A DNA stretch of 64,000 bases from Symbiodinium natans (Eukaryota; Sar; Dinophyceae; Suessiales; Symbiodiniaceae), in assembly GCA_905221605.1 (NCBI GenBank), contig CAJNDS010000047.1, forward strand, positions 1 to 64,000, written 5' to 3'. The position numbers and the translations under genes were made by a program. This document shows positions 12,401 through 24,324 of the stretch, piece by piece. Numbering within the stretch: the stretch's first letter is position 1; each line of letters opens with the position of its first letter. The notes below the pieces were generated by a model. That model did not search any database. It saw only the letters and a list, made by a program, of their open reading frames with translations, and was not told where the DNA came from.

Positions 12401-15400
12401 CCCATTGATCAGCTCACCGTTCTTGCACTTAACGACGTCATGTGCGCTCTCATGAAGCTGCCGGCTCTAAGAAAAAACACATGTGGGAGTTGATCAAAAA
12501 AGCCTGCTCCGAAAATTGTTCCCATTTTCCTTTGTAAACCAATAGGAACCCTAAACAAATAACACCCATGTATTTGTTGAGGGTTGTTCAAAAAACCTAA
12601 AGACGTAAGGAACCATCGTAGGGTTTCGACCTTGGGGGATTAGGGGGGGGGGAGGGGGGGGAGGAGGGGGGGGAGGGGGAGGGGGGGGGAGGGGGGGGGG
12701 GGGTAGGGTTGAGGGTTTAGGGTTAATGCCTTCCTGGTGACTCTTCATCGAAGATGTGCCAGCGGGGAATTGGAGGGAGCTCCTTTGACAAGGCAAACCC
12801 CGAACCCTAAATCCCTAAACCATCAAACCTGAGCCCTCTGAGCCTCAATTATGGAGCCCTTCCTCCCGAAACCCCAAGACCCTAACGTTCGAGGGACACA
12901 ACCTAGCAGCACCAAACGGCATTCAAGGGTTCACAACTCATCCCCTTGAGGCCCAAAAGGGCTCTCTGCATCTTCTCCATAAGCCCCACCCCCTAGGTGT
13001 GGGTGGAGGATTTTGGCTTTTGGGTTTTGGGGTTCGGGATTTTGGGCTTCTCGGTGCAGGGCCTACGGGTTAGACCCTAAACCCCAGACCCTAGACCCTA
13101 AAACCCTCAACTAGGAGATTGGGTTTTGGGCTCAGGGCTTCCTCCAGGTCGGCAGAAATTTTCTCCGTGTAGTTCAGAAACGCGCTGATGGCTCGCTGGT
13201 CGTGCTCCTCATTTTTGTGTGAAGGAAAAAAGTATATACTTTCTAGGTATAAGTCGCCATAATGTGGAACCCAGGACAAAAAAAAGGAATTAAAGTACAG
13301 TACTGCAAAACCCAGGGGTCGCTTCTGGCCTCGGGTGTTTAGGGGCTTGGGGTTTAGGGTTTGGGGTTTATGGTTTGGGTTTTAGGGTTTGGGGTTTAGG
13401 GTTTAGGGCTTGGGGTTTAGGGGTTGGGTTTTAGGGTTTAGGTGGAGGATTCGGCTTCAGAATCAGTCGAACGGATTCTTGGTCCTTCTACTGCCTGCTG
13501 CCTCCTGAAGCCCCGGCCTTGGTCTGTGGGCCCTCTAGTGCCCCCTATTTGGGTCGAATCCCACAAAGAAGAGCTCAACACACCTGAAAAGCCCTGATTG
13601 GCCCCTGCCCCCAAGCCTCTAAGGCATTCCAAAAGAATCGAATATGGGTTCTACAGTGCATTCTAGCCTGCCCGCAACCTCTCGCCAAGAGGAGGGGTTT
13701 AGGGTTTAGGGTTTAGGGTTTAGGGTTTAGGGCTTTCGGCTTTATGCAGCCAGGGGCGCATACGGATGGTCGTAGAGCCAGCGCACGAGCTCGAAGAGCC
13801 ATCGGTGGGTACGTGGCCGTGCACCTTGGGCTCCCCTGGCTCTCCCCCTACTTTGGAGTAGGGTTTAGGGTTTAGGGTTTAGGGTTTAGGGTTTAGGGTT
13901 TGGGGTTTAAGGTTTAGGGTTTAGGGTTTAGGGCCCTGGAAAAAAGTATATACTTTTTGGGTATAAGTAGCGAAAATAGGAACCCAGAACCAAAAAAAGG
14001 ATTAAAGTATAGTACCCCAAAACCCAGTTATTCTCTAAGGAATGGCCTCCGCTCAACCAGAAAGCAGATAGTGGAACCCTTGCCCATCTTCGCGTCGTGG
14101 TGCCACAGCCCTACCTAGCCTTCACCAATTCCATGCACTTCCTCTGCAACACCCAACAAGAGCATTCACACGGGAATAACTAACTTTCCTGTGGAAAAAG
14201 CAAGGTTCCGCTCACCTCCATCAAAAGAGAACAGGCCGCACTAAGCATAGGCTACTGCACTCATTTTGCTTGCTGGTTGTGTCATGTCGTTCTCATACTC
14301 ATAGAACCCAGACTCTAAAACCCTAGACCCTAAACCCTCAACCCTACACCCCCAAACTTGTTGGATCCCCAGACCAATACAATGCAAGTGTGGAACGCAC
14401 CTGCAACTGCGCTGCATGGTAGCCCAGTAACCATATTATGATCAGGGCACCCTTTTTTGGGTTGGTTATTTTATGAGGGAAACCATAAACAAAAGGGTAA
14501 AGGGTACCACTGGGCTGCCAATACTGGAACATAGCACAATATGCCGGAATTAGCACGGCATGCTTTTACTGTACTTTGCCACCTTATGCTACTTTGCAAC
14601 CGCCCACAGCGCCTTGACCAAAGAATCACAGACTTATTGTGATCCATATTCGATATACTGTAAGATTTCTTGAAATGAGAATTTTGAACAATATATCCAA
14701 ATCATGGTTAGCTTTAAAACTCATGTTCAGAAGCCTGAATCAAGGACGATTTTGGATTGCTTCATAAAAGCAACCCTGACAAAGCAACCAACAAAAATCG
14801 CAAAGACCATCCGGTCAGGCAGTTCTGCACCGAAGGAATCTAGTCAATGCCAAGACAAAGAAGCAAAAAACACGGGCAAACAAACACTACAACAAGGTAT
14901 ACGCAAAAGACGGGAAAAGAAACCGTTCAGGGTTAGGGTTCAGGTTTGATGGTTAACCCTAAACCCTAGACCCTAGACCCTACAAAAAGGAATGGCGAAA
15001 AGACGACAAAACATACCACTGGGAATCTTGGCCCTTTCAAGTGAGGTGCGGATGTAGAAAAAGCCATTGCAGAGGCAGTCCGAATCGAGATCCTCAGGAG
15101 AGGGCTTAGGGCTTAGGGTTTAGGGTTTAGGATTCAGGGTTTAGGGTTTAGGGAGATCGGACGGGCACTGTGACCAAGTGAAACCAACAAAAGGACAATA
15201 CCCCCGAAACCACTCTATACCTTTCAACCAAGGTATTTATGTAATCTTCCTGATGAACCTAATGAGAATCGAAAATACTGCAATGAGTGAGCAATTGGGG
15301 ATGTTTGGGGTTTGGGTTTTAGTGTTTGGACTGACTCCTGCCGAGACCAAGTCCCAAGAAGCTCGTATGCACGAGTCGCCGCGTGCGGAACCTCCCCCAA

Positions 15401-18400
15401 AATCCCGAATTCGGGTTGAGTCGTGCCGGACATTGAAACCACGTCCCAAAAGGATGCGGGAGTACCATAGGACAGGAGCCCGACAACCCAGCCTTTCACT
15501 ACAGGTCTTGAAGTCTGAGAGTGGAACGCATGTAGTACCTGTTCTGTGAAGATTCGGGCATACTCAGTTGTCCAGTACCTAGGGGTTTTCAAGGTTAACC
15601 TTTGGGAATATAAGGGGAATGTATTAACCCAAAAAGGTTAAAGGTTACCTACTCTACTACTAAGCATAGGACCCCACAGCCTCAAATAGATGAACAATGA
15701 TCAACCTAAGCACTCAGCCCTACACTTTACCAAGCCCTCAAGCCCTCTGTGGTCCGATCTTATGGTCTAAACCCTAAACCCTAAACCCTAAACCTTACAA
15801 GGTGGTCCGCTCAGGCTCATAGCCCATCAACAGGTCGTAGCCCCTGGCAGCCTGAGCAATCGCGGCGGTGGGATGGCGCACCTGGGCACACTTAGGCTTT
15901 ATGGCATTCGGATGCTCAAAACCCTAAACCCTAAACCCTAAACCCTAAACCCTAAACCCTAAACCCTAAACTCTAAACCCTAAACCCTAAACCCTAAACC
16001 CTAAACCCTAAACCCAAGCTGAGGGCTCCAGGGCTCAAGGAGCTGAGGGCTGTCCCTCCTTACTTGTGAGGGCGGTGCGAGGACGACATGGCAAAAAAAG
16101 AAGATAGGGGCCCTAAACCCTAAACCCTAAACCCTAAACCCCAAACCCTAAACCCTAAACCCTAAACCCTTTTTACACCCCCAAGTAGAATAGAATCCCT
16201 TCAAAGGGACGCCCAAAAATGGTAGCCCTGCTTTGGGAAATTGCCAGGTGTGTTTCGGGCTCGCATGCACGGGTTCCCAAAGCCAGACATCTGCACTTTC
16301 CACCGCAGACTCACATGAGGCAGGGCTCATACTACTGTTTTGATTTAGGGTTCAGGGTTGAGGGTGCGTAGGGTGCGTGTATGTAGGATTCCTTGACAAT
16401 ACTGGTGAGTGTATATTCGGTGACGTTTTGGGATGCCAGTCATACAAACCCGTATTCACATGGGGATAGGATACAGCCAAATCTTCTTGGTTTTCTTTGT
16501 TGTGCTTTCCTTGTTCTTTGTTGGTCCTGCTTTTGAATCGAAACCTACCGGGCCAGGCTAGTAGAGGGCGGCTGAACACGCTGTCCGGGTGTTTGGGAAG
16601 GTGCGTTTAAGGAATGAGGCTTGGGCTTCGACGCGCCTCACGATGCAAACTCCTTGCACGGAACGCAGGCCAAGCCACGAGGAAGATGTCGAAATCCAAC
16701 CACATGACGTCCAAACCTCGGTGGCAAGCTGCCTGCACTTGACAAACAGAAAGCATCCGAGCACAGGCTCTGGTAAAGAGACTAAACATAGATGAGGTTG
16801 TCCCTTCAATGACGTGTTCCCTCACATTGCAGATGGGGCATCCGCCCACAATCTTCATCCTCTCCCTTACCCCCTGCATCCCTGAACTGCAGCCACACAA
16901 AAGTGTTCTAGAAGGATGAATATAATTCAAACATCAAAATATCAAGGGCAGTCGTTGTTTACCCTCAACTGCTACGTTCTGTCGGTTGCTGGGCTTCTTG
17001 CTCCTCACATACACCTTCAGCCCTAAGCCCTAAACGCCTAAACCCAAGTTCTTAACATTCAACTACCAAAAAAACAGGGGGATGCACACATGCTACTGCC
17101 CTTTTTTAGGGGTTTGTTTGTGCCCCCTAAACCCTAAACTCTAAACCCTAAACCTAAACCCAAAACCCTACACCCCTTTCTATCGATCCCTGTGCAGGCT
17201 TTTGTCATCCTTCACCAGTTGCAGGGTCTCCAGGTGCAGCAAACAGGAGCCCTAACACCCTACAGGGTAGGGTTTAGGGTTTAGGGTTTAGGGTTTAGGG
17301 TTTAGGGTTTAGGGCTTAGGGTTTAGGGTTTAGGGTTTAGGGTTTGGGGTTTGGGGTTTAGGGTTTAGGTTTTAGGGCTACTAGGGTTCCAGGACTTCGG
17401 GTTGACGGGTCGGTTAGCATCCAGGCCGCCCAGTTGCAGCGCGACCAGCAGCAAGGTGTACTTGTTCCTGCAGCGAGGGCTAGATATTCGTTTTGGGATT
17501 CGTGCACTTTACATCCTAAACCCTAAACCCTAAACCCTAAACCCGAAACCCTAAGCCTTAGGATTTATAGGTTGGGAATGTTCCCCCTTATACTTACAGT
17601 CCTTAATGGGGATTAAGGTATACGATAATCCCTAGTAAGGGCTTTGTGTATAAGGGGGGAACATCCCAATTTGCAAGGGTTTTGGGCTTCTAGGGGTTTG
17701 GGGGGGGGGGGGGGGGGGGGGGTGTGTCTTTTGTAGGCCAGGTCTCCTCATTCCAAGGCAACCTGTGAATAAGGGTTTAGGGTTTAGCGTTTAGGGCTTA
17801 GGATTTAGGGTTTAGTATAGGTGTTAAAAGGGCGTCGTGCCTGCAGCACGCCACTGGGTTTAGGGTGTTTGCTCAAGTGCACAATGGGCTTGAAATGCTT
17901 GTGTGGGGGCCCCATTTAGGGTGTTTTAAGGTTCAGGATTCGAGTTTTTGGGATTCAGGCTCTGATGTGAGCTTACGATGCTAAAGGACCCTTAGTACAG
18001 AAAACAAATAGTAGGATCCCCTTATAAGACGGACCCCCCACGAAGGTATCCCCAATATCATTAACCCCCAGGTGTTGTCGGAGTAGGCCCTGGAAAAAAG
18101 TATATACTGTTTAGATCTAAGTAGCTATAATAGGAACCCAGAACCAACAAAAGCATTGAAGTATAGTACTCCAAAACCCTAAAACTCTAAACCCCAAACC
18201 CTAAACCCTAAATAGCTACAATGGGAACCCGGAACCTATAACAAGCCCCCCGAAACCCAGCTGTGTTGCATGCCAGAAGTACTCCAAAACCCTAAACCCT
18301 AAACCCTAAACCCTAAACCCTAAACCCTAAACCCCAAAGCTCTTGCATGCCAGAAGTCAGCACGGACACGGAGGCACGCACGCAGAGCTCTGGCACGTGG

Positions 18401-20088
18401 TGGGCTCTGCAGAGGTCGTAGGCCTCTAGCAGCCGACGGGTTCACCAGGGTTTAGGGTTTAGGGTTAGGGTTTGGAGTTTTGGGTTTAGGGTTTGGGGTT
18501 TAGGGTTCAGGGTTTGGAGTTTAGGGTTCAGGGTTTAGGGTTTAGGGTTTAGGGTTTAGGGTCTAGGGTTTGGGGTTTAGGGTTCAGGGTTTGGAGTTTA
18601 GGGTTCAGGGTTTAGGGTTTAGGGTTTGGGGTTTAGGGTTTCGGGCTTAGGGTTCAGGGCTTCGGGTTCAGGACTGGGAGTTACGGATCTGTGGGGGAGG
18701 GGGGGTTAGGGTTCAGGGTTTAGGGTTGAGGGTTGAGGGCTTAGGGTTTAGGGTTCAGGGAATCGAACAACCCCAACGGTGATTATTGGAGTTGAAGGTG
18801 CGAAGGGGCAGAAGGCCAAGCTTCAGAGCACTGTAAGCTCTAGATGAGGTAGTCCTACATTACCCTCAACTTTGGGTTCAGGGTTCAGGGTTCAGGGTTC
18901 AGGGTTTAGGGTTTAGGGCGTAGGGCTTAGGACCCCTTGAGCCCCAAACTCTAAACGCAACTCGTCCCTCGGGAGTGCCTCGGCATCCAGTGTTGCCTCA
19001 GAACGTGTCAGACGTGACTAGGTCTTTGAGAGTAGTGGTTGACTAGGCAACTCAAAGAAAGAAGCTCCTAAGCCCCAAGCTCCAAACCCCGCATCTTGGT
19101 TTAAGTCATGCTTTGGTTTTCTGGAGAAGATTGCTGCGTGCCCGGGCGGGGGGGGGGACGCCTTACCTGGAAAATATTGCTGGGGATCCCCTTACCTGTT
19201 CTGCAGATTGAAGACTGGGGGGCTCGAAGCCGCAAAGCTTCAGGGACTAAAGCGCTGCGGGCTCAAGGTTGGGAGGGGAATTCAGCGGGTTTAGGGTTTA
19301 GGGTTTAGGGTTTAGGGTTTAGGGGTTTAGGGTTTAGGGTTGAGGGGTTGAGGGTTTAGGGTTTAGGGTGGAGGCGCCAGGATCCCAAACCCCAAGCCCC
19401 AACCGTTTTGGGGTGCCACAGAGAGGGCTTCGACCCCCCCCTGGGTCACAGGATAAGCCCTAAACCCCCAACCCCCACCCCTTAACCCTCAACTCTGAAC
19501 CCTGAGGGTCGAGGGTTTGGGGTCTTCGGGTTTCTTAAACCGACCCCTACACCCTACACCCAAAACCCTAAATGTTCAGTGCAGTTGAGGATCAAGCACG
19601 AGGTTGACGAGGCCCAAAGTCTTGGCGCGGAGGGCCCATCCGCTGATGAAGCGGTTCATGCGGCCATAGACCATGGTGACGTACACCAGTCCTTGTCACC
19701 GCTGTTTCGAGGGCTTGGAGGGTCCCCCCACACCGTGTCTAAAACACCTAACCCTGAAACCCTGAAACCCTAAAACCCTAATTTCTCCGGTCTTTCCAAC
19801 CTCCGGCACCGCGTCTGAGACCCGGCGCAGTTTTCAAATTAGGGCATTTCCATAGAGTAAGCTTCAGTTTTAGGGTGTAGGGGTTAAGTTCACATGATGC
19901 GGATTATTGAACTTTCAGACTATCAAGGGTACGTACGGCTAGGAAGTACCTGAAACCTACCTGAAGCCATGAACCCTAAACGCCACAAGGCCCCAGAAAC
20001 CCCAAACCCTAAACCCTAAACCCCATCAAAGTTCCCAACCAAATCTCGGTCATTCTCCGCGTCCGAGACGGCTTCGCTGGAAGTCGCC
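9423..20088 (-). CDS. Nucleotide-diphospho-sugar transferase (GT77-like), multi-exon model
   Basis: Exons 5' to 3': 20048-20088, 19600-19691, 18957-18996, 18341-18425, 17430-17467, 16679-16716, 15799-15881, 15017-15092, 13760-13824, 13132-13207, 11376-11495, 10020-10088, 9423-9505 (stop TGA). Family landmarks in order: VYVTMVYGRMNRFISGWALR, LGLVNL|ATLDAEAL, DLCRAHHVPELC, KYTLLLVALQLG|LDVMWLDFDIFL with the DxD metal site, VRHPTAAIAQAARGYDLL, SDCLCNGFFYIR, WLYDHPY|EHDQRAISAFLN. This order matches the Nucleotid_trans family, which transfers sugars from nucleotide-sugars, usually in the secretory pathway. Donors include GC (18341, 17430, 13760, 13132) and possibly GA (20048). Phase closes at all junctions except 15799 to 15017, where an exon or another splice site is probably missed. 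The last exon and any exons upstream of 20088 are uncertain. Confidence 0.72.
11827..11919. mobile_element. Foldback element, family M1
   Basis: Inverted ends TTGGGATGTTCCCCCTTATA and ATAAGGGGGAACGTCCCAA, with CAGTCCTTAA in the left arm. About 93 bp, in an intron of the glycosyltransferase gene. Confidence 0.7.
13225..13313. mobile_element. Short interspersed element, family M2
   Basis: About 89 bp: GGAAAAAAGTATATACTTTC, then AGGTATAAGT, GGAACCCAGGAC, TTAAAGTACAGTACTGC. The imperfect ends (AAAGTATATACT / AAAGTACAGTACT) are weakly inverted. Copies recur at 13932, 18088 and 20378. Confidence 0.55.
13932..14025. mobile_element. Short interspersed element, family M2
   Basis: Begins CCCTGGAAAAAAGTATATAC and ends AAAGTATAGTACCCCAAAAC. 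The middle part TATAAGTAGC...GGAACCCAGAACC is shared with the other copies. Confidence 0.6.
14418..14520. mobile_element. Inverted-repeat element, family M3
   Basis: Ends TAGCCCAGTAACC and GGTACCACTGGGCTGCC are inverted. The inside holds a CACCCTTTTTTGGG and AAAAGGGTAAAGGG pair. About 103 bp. Confidence 0.6.
16679..16716 (-). CDS. DxD-motif exon of the glycosyltransferase
   Basis: This 38-bp exon has acceptor CACCGAG|GT and donor CTC|GTGGCT. It encodes LDVMWLDFDIFL, where D-F-D is the expected metal and nucleotide-sugar site. The Gly codon before it is completed by one base from exon 17430-17467 (GC donor). The next exon starts VRHPTAAI, giving the family-typical FLVRxPT run. Confidence 0.72.
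17572..17669. mobile_element. Foldback element, family M1
   Basis: Inverted ends TTGGGAATGTTCCCCCTTAT and ATAAGGGGGGAACATCCCAA, with ACAGTCCTTAATGG in the left arm. About 98 bp. Confidence 0.7.
18088..18178. mobile_element. Short interspersed element, family M2
   Basis: Begins GCCCTGGAAAAAAGTATATA and ends GAAGTATAGTACTCCAAAAC. A broken second piece (TAGCTACAATGGGAACCCGG) follows at about 18,215 after a telomere-like stretch. Confidence 0.6.
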
Positions 20089-20183
20089 CTGATAGGGATG
20101 GCGGAAGGAGATCCAGGGCTTGAGGTGTTTAGGGTTTAGGGTTTAGAGTTTTGTGGTTTTTTAGGGCTTGGGGGTTTTAGGGA

Positions 20184-20286
20184 ACTACTATTTGCTTCAG
20201 AACCCCCAACAAGCATATTCTTCCTTATGTGGGCAATTTAGGGATTATAGTTCTGAGTTTTTGGGGGTTCTTTAGCAAATAGTAAT
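20184..20286. mobile_element. Inverted-repeat element, family M4
   Basis: Arms CTACTATTTGCTTCAGAACC and GGTTCTTTAGCAAATAGTA with GGGGG/CCCCC next to them; about 103 bp. Related arms occur at 61579-61692 and about 61,770. Confidence 0.6.
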
Positions 20287-20377
20287 AAAGCACTCTCCAG
20301 CGCCGAACCTTGACAGCGCTCTCGTCCATGCGTGTCAGCCAGCCCCCTACACCAAACCTCACACCAACTTTGGAGTA

Positions 20378-20732
20378 GACCCTGAAAAAAAGTACATATG
20401 TTTTAGGTATAAGTAGCAACATAAGAGCTCAGAGCCAAGAAAAGTAGTAAATTATAGTAATACGTTTTAGGTATAAGTAGCAAAATAAGAGCTCAGAACC
20501 AAGAAAAGTAGTAAAGTATAGTAATACGTTTTAGGTATAAGTAGCAAAAATAAGAGCTCAGAACCAAGAACAGTAGTAAAAAAAGTAATACGTTTTAGGT
20601 ATAAGTAGCAAACATAAGAGCTCAGAACCAAGAACAGCAGTAAAAAAAGTAATACGTTTTAGGTATAAGTAGCAAACATAAGAGCTCAGAACCAAGAAAA
20701 GTAGTAAAGTATAGTACTCCAAAACCCCCCAA
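20378..20732. repeat. Family M2 element with its centre expanded to five tandem units
   Basis: A unit of about 63 bp (ACGTTTTAGGTATAAGTAGC...ACCAAGAAAAGTAGTAAA) is repeated about five times with few changes. It lies between an M2-type start (CCCTGAAAAAAAGTACATAT) and an M2-type end (AGTATAGTACTCC). Confidence 0.75.
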
Positions 20733-20917
20733 AAGAACTTCTCTAGTTCATGGTTGGGATAGCTTTAAAAATTAACAAAACTATGTTCCTTATTGGGTTT
20801 AAGTACCCTTAAACATAGTTTCAACAAATTAAAAATGTATCTTCCTTACTGGGTTTAAGTACCCTTAAACATGTAAATGTTGCCCAACTGTGACAAAGCT
20901 CTGACCCGAAGGCGAAC

Positions 20918-20951
20918 CCGAGATCCCGAAGAGCCTTCGAGCAGGGCCTTC
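20918..20951 (-). CDS. Possible upstream exon of the glycosyltransferase gene
   Basis: The island reads RPCSKALRDL between TTACAAG|GA and CTCGG|GTTCGC. Its 3' phase (two bases) fits exon 20048-20088. Another frame is also open here and no motif helps, so both frame and membership are uncertain. Confidence 0.25.
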
Positions 20952-21275
20952 CTTGTAACCCTGCATCGCAGTCGCCAAGAATGATCAACATGGGGTGGAT
21001 GTTTTTTTGTTTTTTTTCAATCGACCACAACCCTCCCCCCCCCCACCCACCCCTCCACCCAACCAAAAAAAACAAAAATCTCCATAAAACCGGAAAGCAA
21101 GAAAACCCGAACGACGCAAAAGGTCAGAGACGAGGGTCGAGCAAGCGGGGGTGGGAATTCTTAGCACCAGCGCGCCCCCTCTGCGTTATGGCCGGAACAA
21201 CTACACATGAAATGTTAACATGAAAGTTGTCGTTGTCTTGGCCATACACTAGGAGTGGCCCGTGCCTTTCTATAC

Positions 21276-23230
21276 CCGCTTGGCCGTTGCCCTGTGGGAT
21301 GCCTTGGGATCGAAGTCGACCTGGGAAGCTTTGAGGCCCCAAAACCCCAAAACGTAAACCCTAAACCCTAAACCCTAAACCCCAAACCCTAAACCCTAAA
21401 CCCTAAACCCTAAACCCTAAACCCTAAACCCTAAACCCTAAACCCTAACCCTAAACCCTAAACCCTAAACCCTAACGACGAAACCCTAAACCCTAAGCCC
21501 TAAGCCCGAAACCCTAAAACCCTGAACAGGAATCCAGAAACGCTTGCGCGGAGCCGCCTCTCCAAAGACGTCCGGAAGGCGGTCAGGGAATCCCCAAAGG
21601 CCAACGTGGAGCCCCTGGCCAGGAGATCAAGACTGCAAACAGCTTAGGGTTTAGGGTTCAGGGTTCAGGGTTTAGGGGTTAGGGTTTGGGGTTCCAGGTA
21701 ACTAACCGCTATAACCCCCAAAAAGGCCCCCAAACCCATGTCGAGATTCAGGAAGCCTGGGGCTTTCAAAGTTTCGGATTTAAGGCCTCGGGAGGTTGGG
21801 GTTTAGGGTTTAGGGTTTAGGGTTTGGGGTTTGTGGTTTAGGGTTTAGGGTTTAGGGTTTAGGGTTTAGGGGGGTTTCGGGCTTAGGGTTGAAGACATGG
21901 CGGTCAGAAGGTGCAGTGCACCTTAAGAGCCCCGAAACCTGGGGTTTGGGGTTTGGGGTTTAGGGTTTAGGGTTTAGGGTTTGGGGTTTGGGGTTTGGGG
22001 TTTGGGGTTTGGGGTTTGGGGTTTAGGGTTTGGGGTCTAAACCCGAAGACAACCCACATAACAGCCCAAAGCTCAACTCTTCTACCAACAATCCTGGAAC
22101 CCCCACCAAACCCCAAAAGGCCTCAACCCTAGAAGTAAAGCCCCATTCAAAGCCTCAAAAAGCCTCAAAAAGCCTCAAAAAGCCTCAACAACCTAAACGC
22201 GAACACCAAAAGACTAGACCCACACACAGGGAGATCGAGAGAACGCTCCCCCCCTAACACAAAACTTATAAAAGAAACCTAAAACCTAAAACCTAAACCC
22301 TAAGCCCTAAACCCTCAAGACAATATAAATCGAAATTGTATGTGGTATCATTCTGAATGTCCAAGCTAATTGTCTAAACTGCTGACAAGCCGATTTTAAA
22401 TAAACTAGTTCAAACCGCTTTTGGCAAGCCGAATATTCAAAACACATCAATTCACTTCAATGCACTTCAATTCACGTCAAGTCACTTCAATCCACTTCAA
22501 CTCTCAACCCCTGCAGACCACCAGACACCCCCCAGATAAGTAAATTAGTGCAAATCGCTTTTGGCAAGCCGAATATTCAGTTAAACCCTAAACCCTAAAC
22601 CCTAAGCCCTTAACCCTAAACCCTAAACCCTAAACCCTAAACCCTAAACTAATTTCAATTCACTCAACCCCCGCAAACGGCCCCAAGAGACCCCCCAAAG
22701 CCAAGGAGGCACCGGGAGGCCCAAAAAGGGTTTAGGGTTTAGGGTTTAGGAAGGTCCCAAAATAGGCATCTGGCGGCCCCCAAACAGGCCCCAGACTGCT
22801 CCAGGAGCCCCAAAATAGGTTCGGGAGGCCCCGCTTAAGCCCAAAATAGGTCCCAGGAAACCCAAGTTTCGCCCCATGAGGCCCCAAAAGGTGCCAGGAA
22901 GCCCCAAAAAGGACACAGGAGAATCCCCAAAACGCCACCAGGATGAAAAATAGTGGCTCCAAAAAACCGAACCCGGTCCAACCGTTTCGGTCAAAACGTT
23001 TCGGTCAGAACGTTTCTTGGGACCCAACCCTAAACCCTAAACCCTAAACCCTAAACCCTAAACCCTAAACCCTAAACCCTAAACCCTAAACCCTAAACCC
23101 TAAACCCTAAACCCTAAACCTCTATAACCCCTAAACCCTGAACAACAATAGCCTCCCTCTCTCGGGCAGCCTCATCGACTCCTCGTAGTTTCGGAGCAGT
23201 GACACGTGCTGCCCGGCAGGGAGACTCTGC
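21276..23230 (-). CDS. Unrecognised gene fragment, three phase-linked exons
   Basis: Exons 23153-23230 (GQHVSLLRNYEESMRLPERG), 21542-21632 (LDLLARGSTLAFGDSLTAFR, then TSLERRLRAS) and 21276-21320 (VDFDPKASHRATAKR) close in phase. Acceptors are CCGAG|G, TTTGCAG|T and TTCCCAG|G. Donors are AG|GC, AGC|GTTTCT and CGG|GTATAG. The product is helix-rich and not recognised. The 5' and 3' ends are not found, and linkage to the glycosyltransferase gene downstream fails on phase. The intron between 21632 and 23153 holds two telomere-like arrays and a degenerate 20-22 bp tandem repeat. Confidence 0.38.
21352..21475. repeat. CCCTAAA array
   Basis: About 17 nearly perfect 7-bp units, between exons 21276-21320 and 21542-21632. 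Confidence 0.85.
22392..22582. repeat. Direct repeat of about 45 bp
   Basis: AGTTCAAACCGCTTTTGGCA... at about 22,408 and AGTGCAAATCGCTTTTGGCA... at about 22,553 share CGCTTTTGGCAAGCCGAATA. They are separated by CACTTCAATT short repeats. No gene is seen here. Confidence 0.55.
22740..22950. repeat. Degenerate tandem repeat, CCCCAAAATAGG type
   Basis: About nine copies of a 20-22 bp unit around AGGCCCCAAAATAGG/AGGAAGCCCCAAAA. Gly/Leu-rich frames read from it are not considered genes. Confidence 0.55.
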
Positions 23231-24324
23231 CTCGGTACAGGGAGGGTTCTTAGGGGTTTGGCTTTGGGGTCTGGGGTTTAGGGTTTAGGGCTTTTAGGGT
23301 TTGGGTTTGGGGTTTGGGGTTTGGGGTTTAGGATCTGGGGGTTTGGGGTTTGGGGTTTAGGATTTAGGGGTTTGGAGTTTAGGGTGTGTGGTTTGGGGTT
23401 TAGGGTTTGGGGTTATGAAGGACTAGCACGGATGTGGAAAGCGCCACTTCTCGCGCAGAAGCCCTGAGAGGAACCGGGCGCAGCACAAGAAACACGGAGC
23501 AAGGAAAAGGATAAGGCCGAGAAACAAGTGAAAACAGCAAGCAAGCATTCAAGCAAACAAAATTGGCAGGTTTAGGGTTTGGGGTTTAGGGTGTCAATGT
23601 GCGGAGATGCCCCCCCTCCCCCCATCCTCCGTCGAGCTGCAACCAAGCACCAAGGTCTTTCCAGGGAAGACCACCAAGCTCCTTAGGGTTTAGAAGGTTT
23701 AGGGTTTAGGGTTTAGGGTTTAGGGTTTGCTGTTTCTGGAAAAATCGCAGACAATCCTAAACCCTCTAAACCCTATAAAACCTTCAACCCCAAAAACTCA
23801 ACCCTACAAGCCCCAAAAGCCCTATAAGCCCTCTGAAGCCCGAACCACCCTAAACCCTGAAACTCCAAACCGAATTAAACAACCAACCTTCATGTTCGAT
23901 GAGGGTTGAGGGTTTTCCGCTTCCTACGGACTCAAGTCTTCAGAGGCGCCTTTGCAACTGCTGCGTCGGGACCCTCAACCCCCAAACCCTAAACCCTATG
24001 CCCTAAACCCTATACCCTAAACCCGGAACCCACAACCCCAACACACCAACAACAACCAAGCTTCGAACTCCCAAGCATTTATCTAGATCAGGGTTTAGAG
24101 GGTAAAAGGGTTTAGGGTTTAGGGTTTAGGGTTTAGAGGGTAAGAGAACATGGTTCCAGGCTCCCTGCTCTGCTCCTACGTGACTGAGGCCCAGCCTCTC
24201 AACCCGTAAACCCCAAACCCGAAACCCTAAACTCTAAACCCTAAACCCATATCCCTAAACCCCAAACCCTAAACCCCAAACCCTAAACCCCAAACCCCAA
24301 GCCCTCAAGTGCTGAAACCAAAGC

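Noticed and set aside
12551-12796. Poly-Pro ORF
   Set aside because: It is a translation of a G-rich homopolymer-like tract in an intron.
16064-16089. Possible minus-strand first exon MSSSHRPHK with a perfect GTAAGG donor
   Set aside because: Its phase does not fit exon 15799-15881 and it lies inside the glycosyltransferase gene.
18758-18828. Plus-strand exon-like island TVIIGVEGAKGQKAKLQST with GTAAGC donor
   Set aside because: It lies inside the minus-strand glycosyltransferase intron, has no partner exon, and the minus strand is open too.
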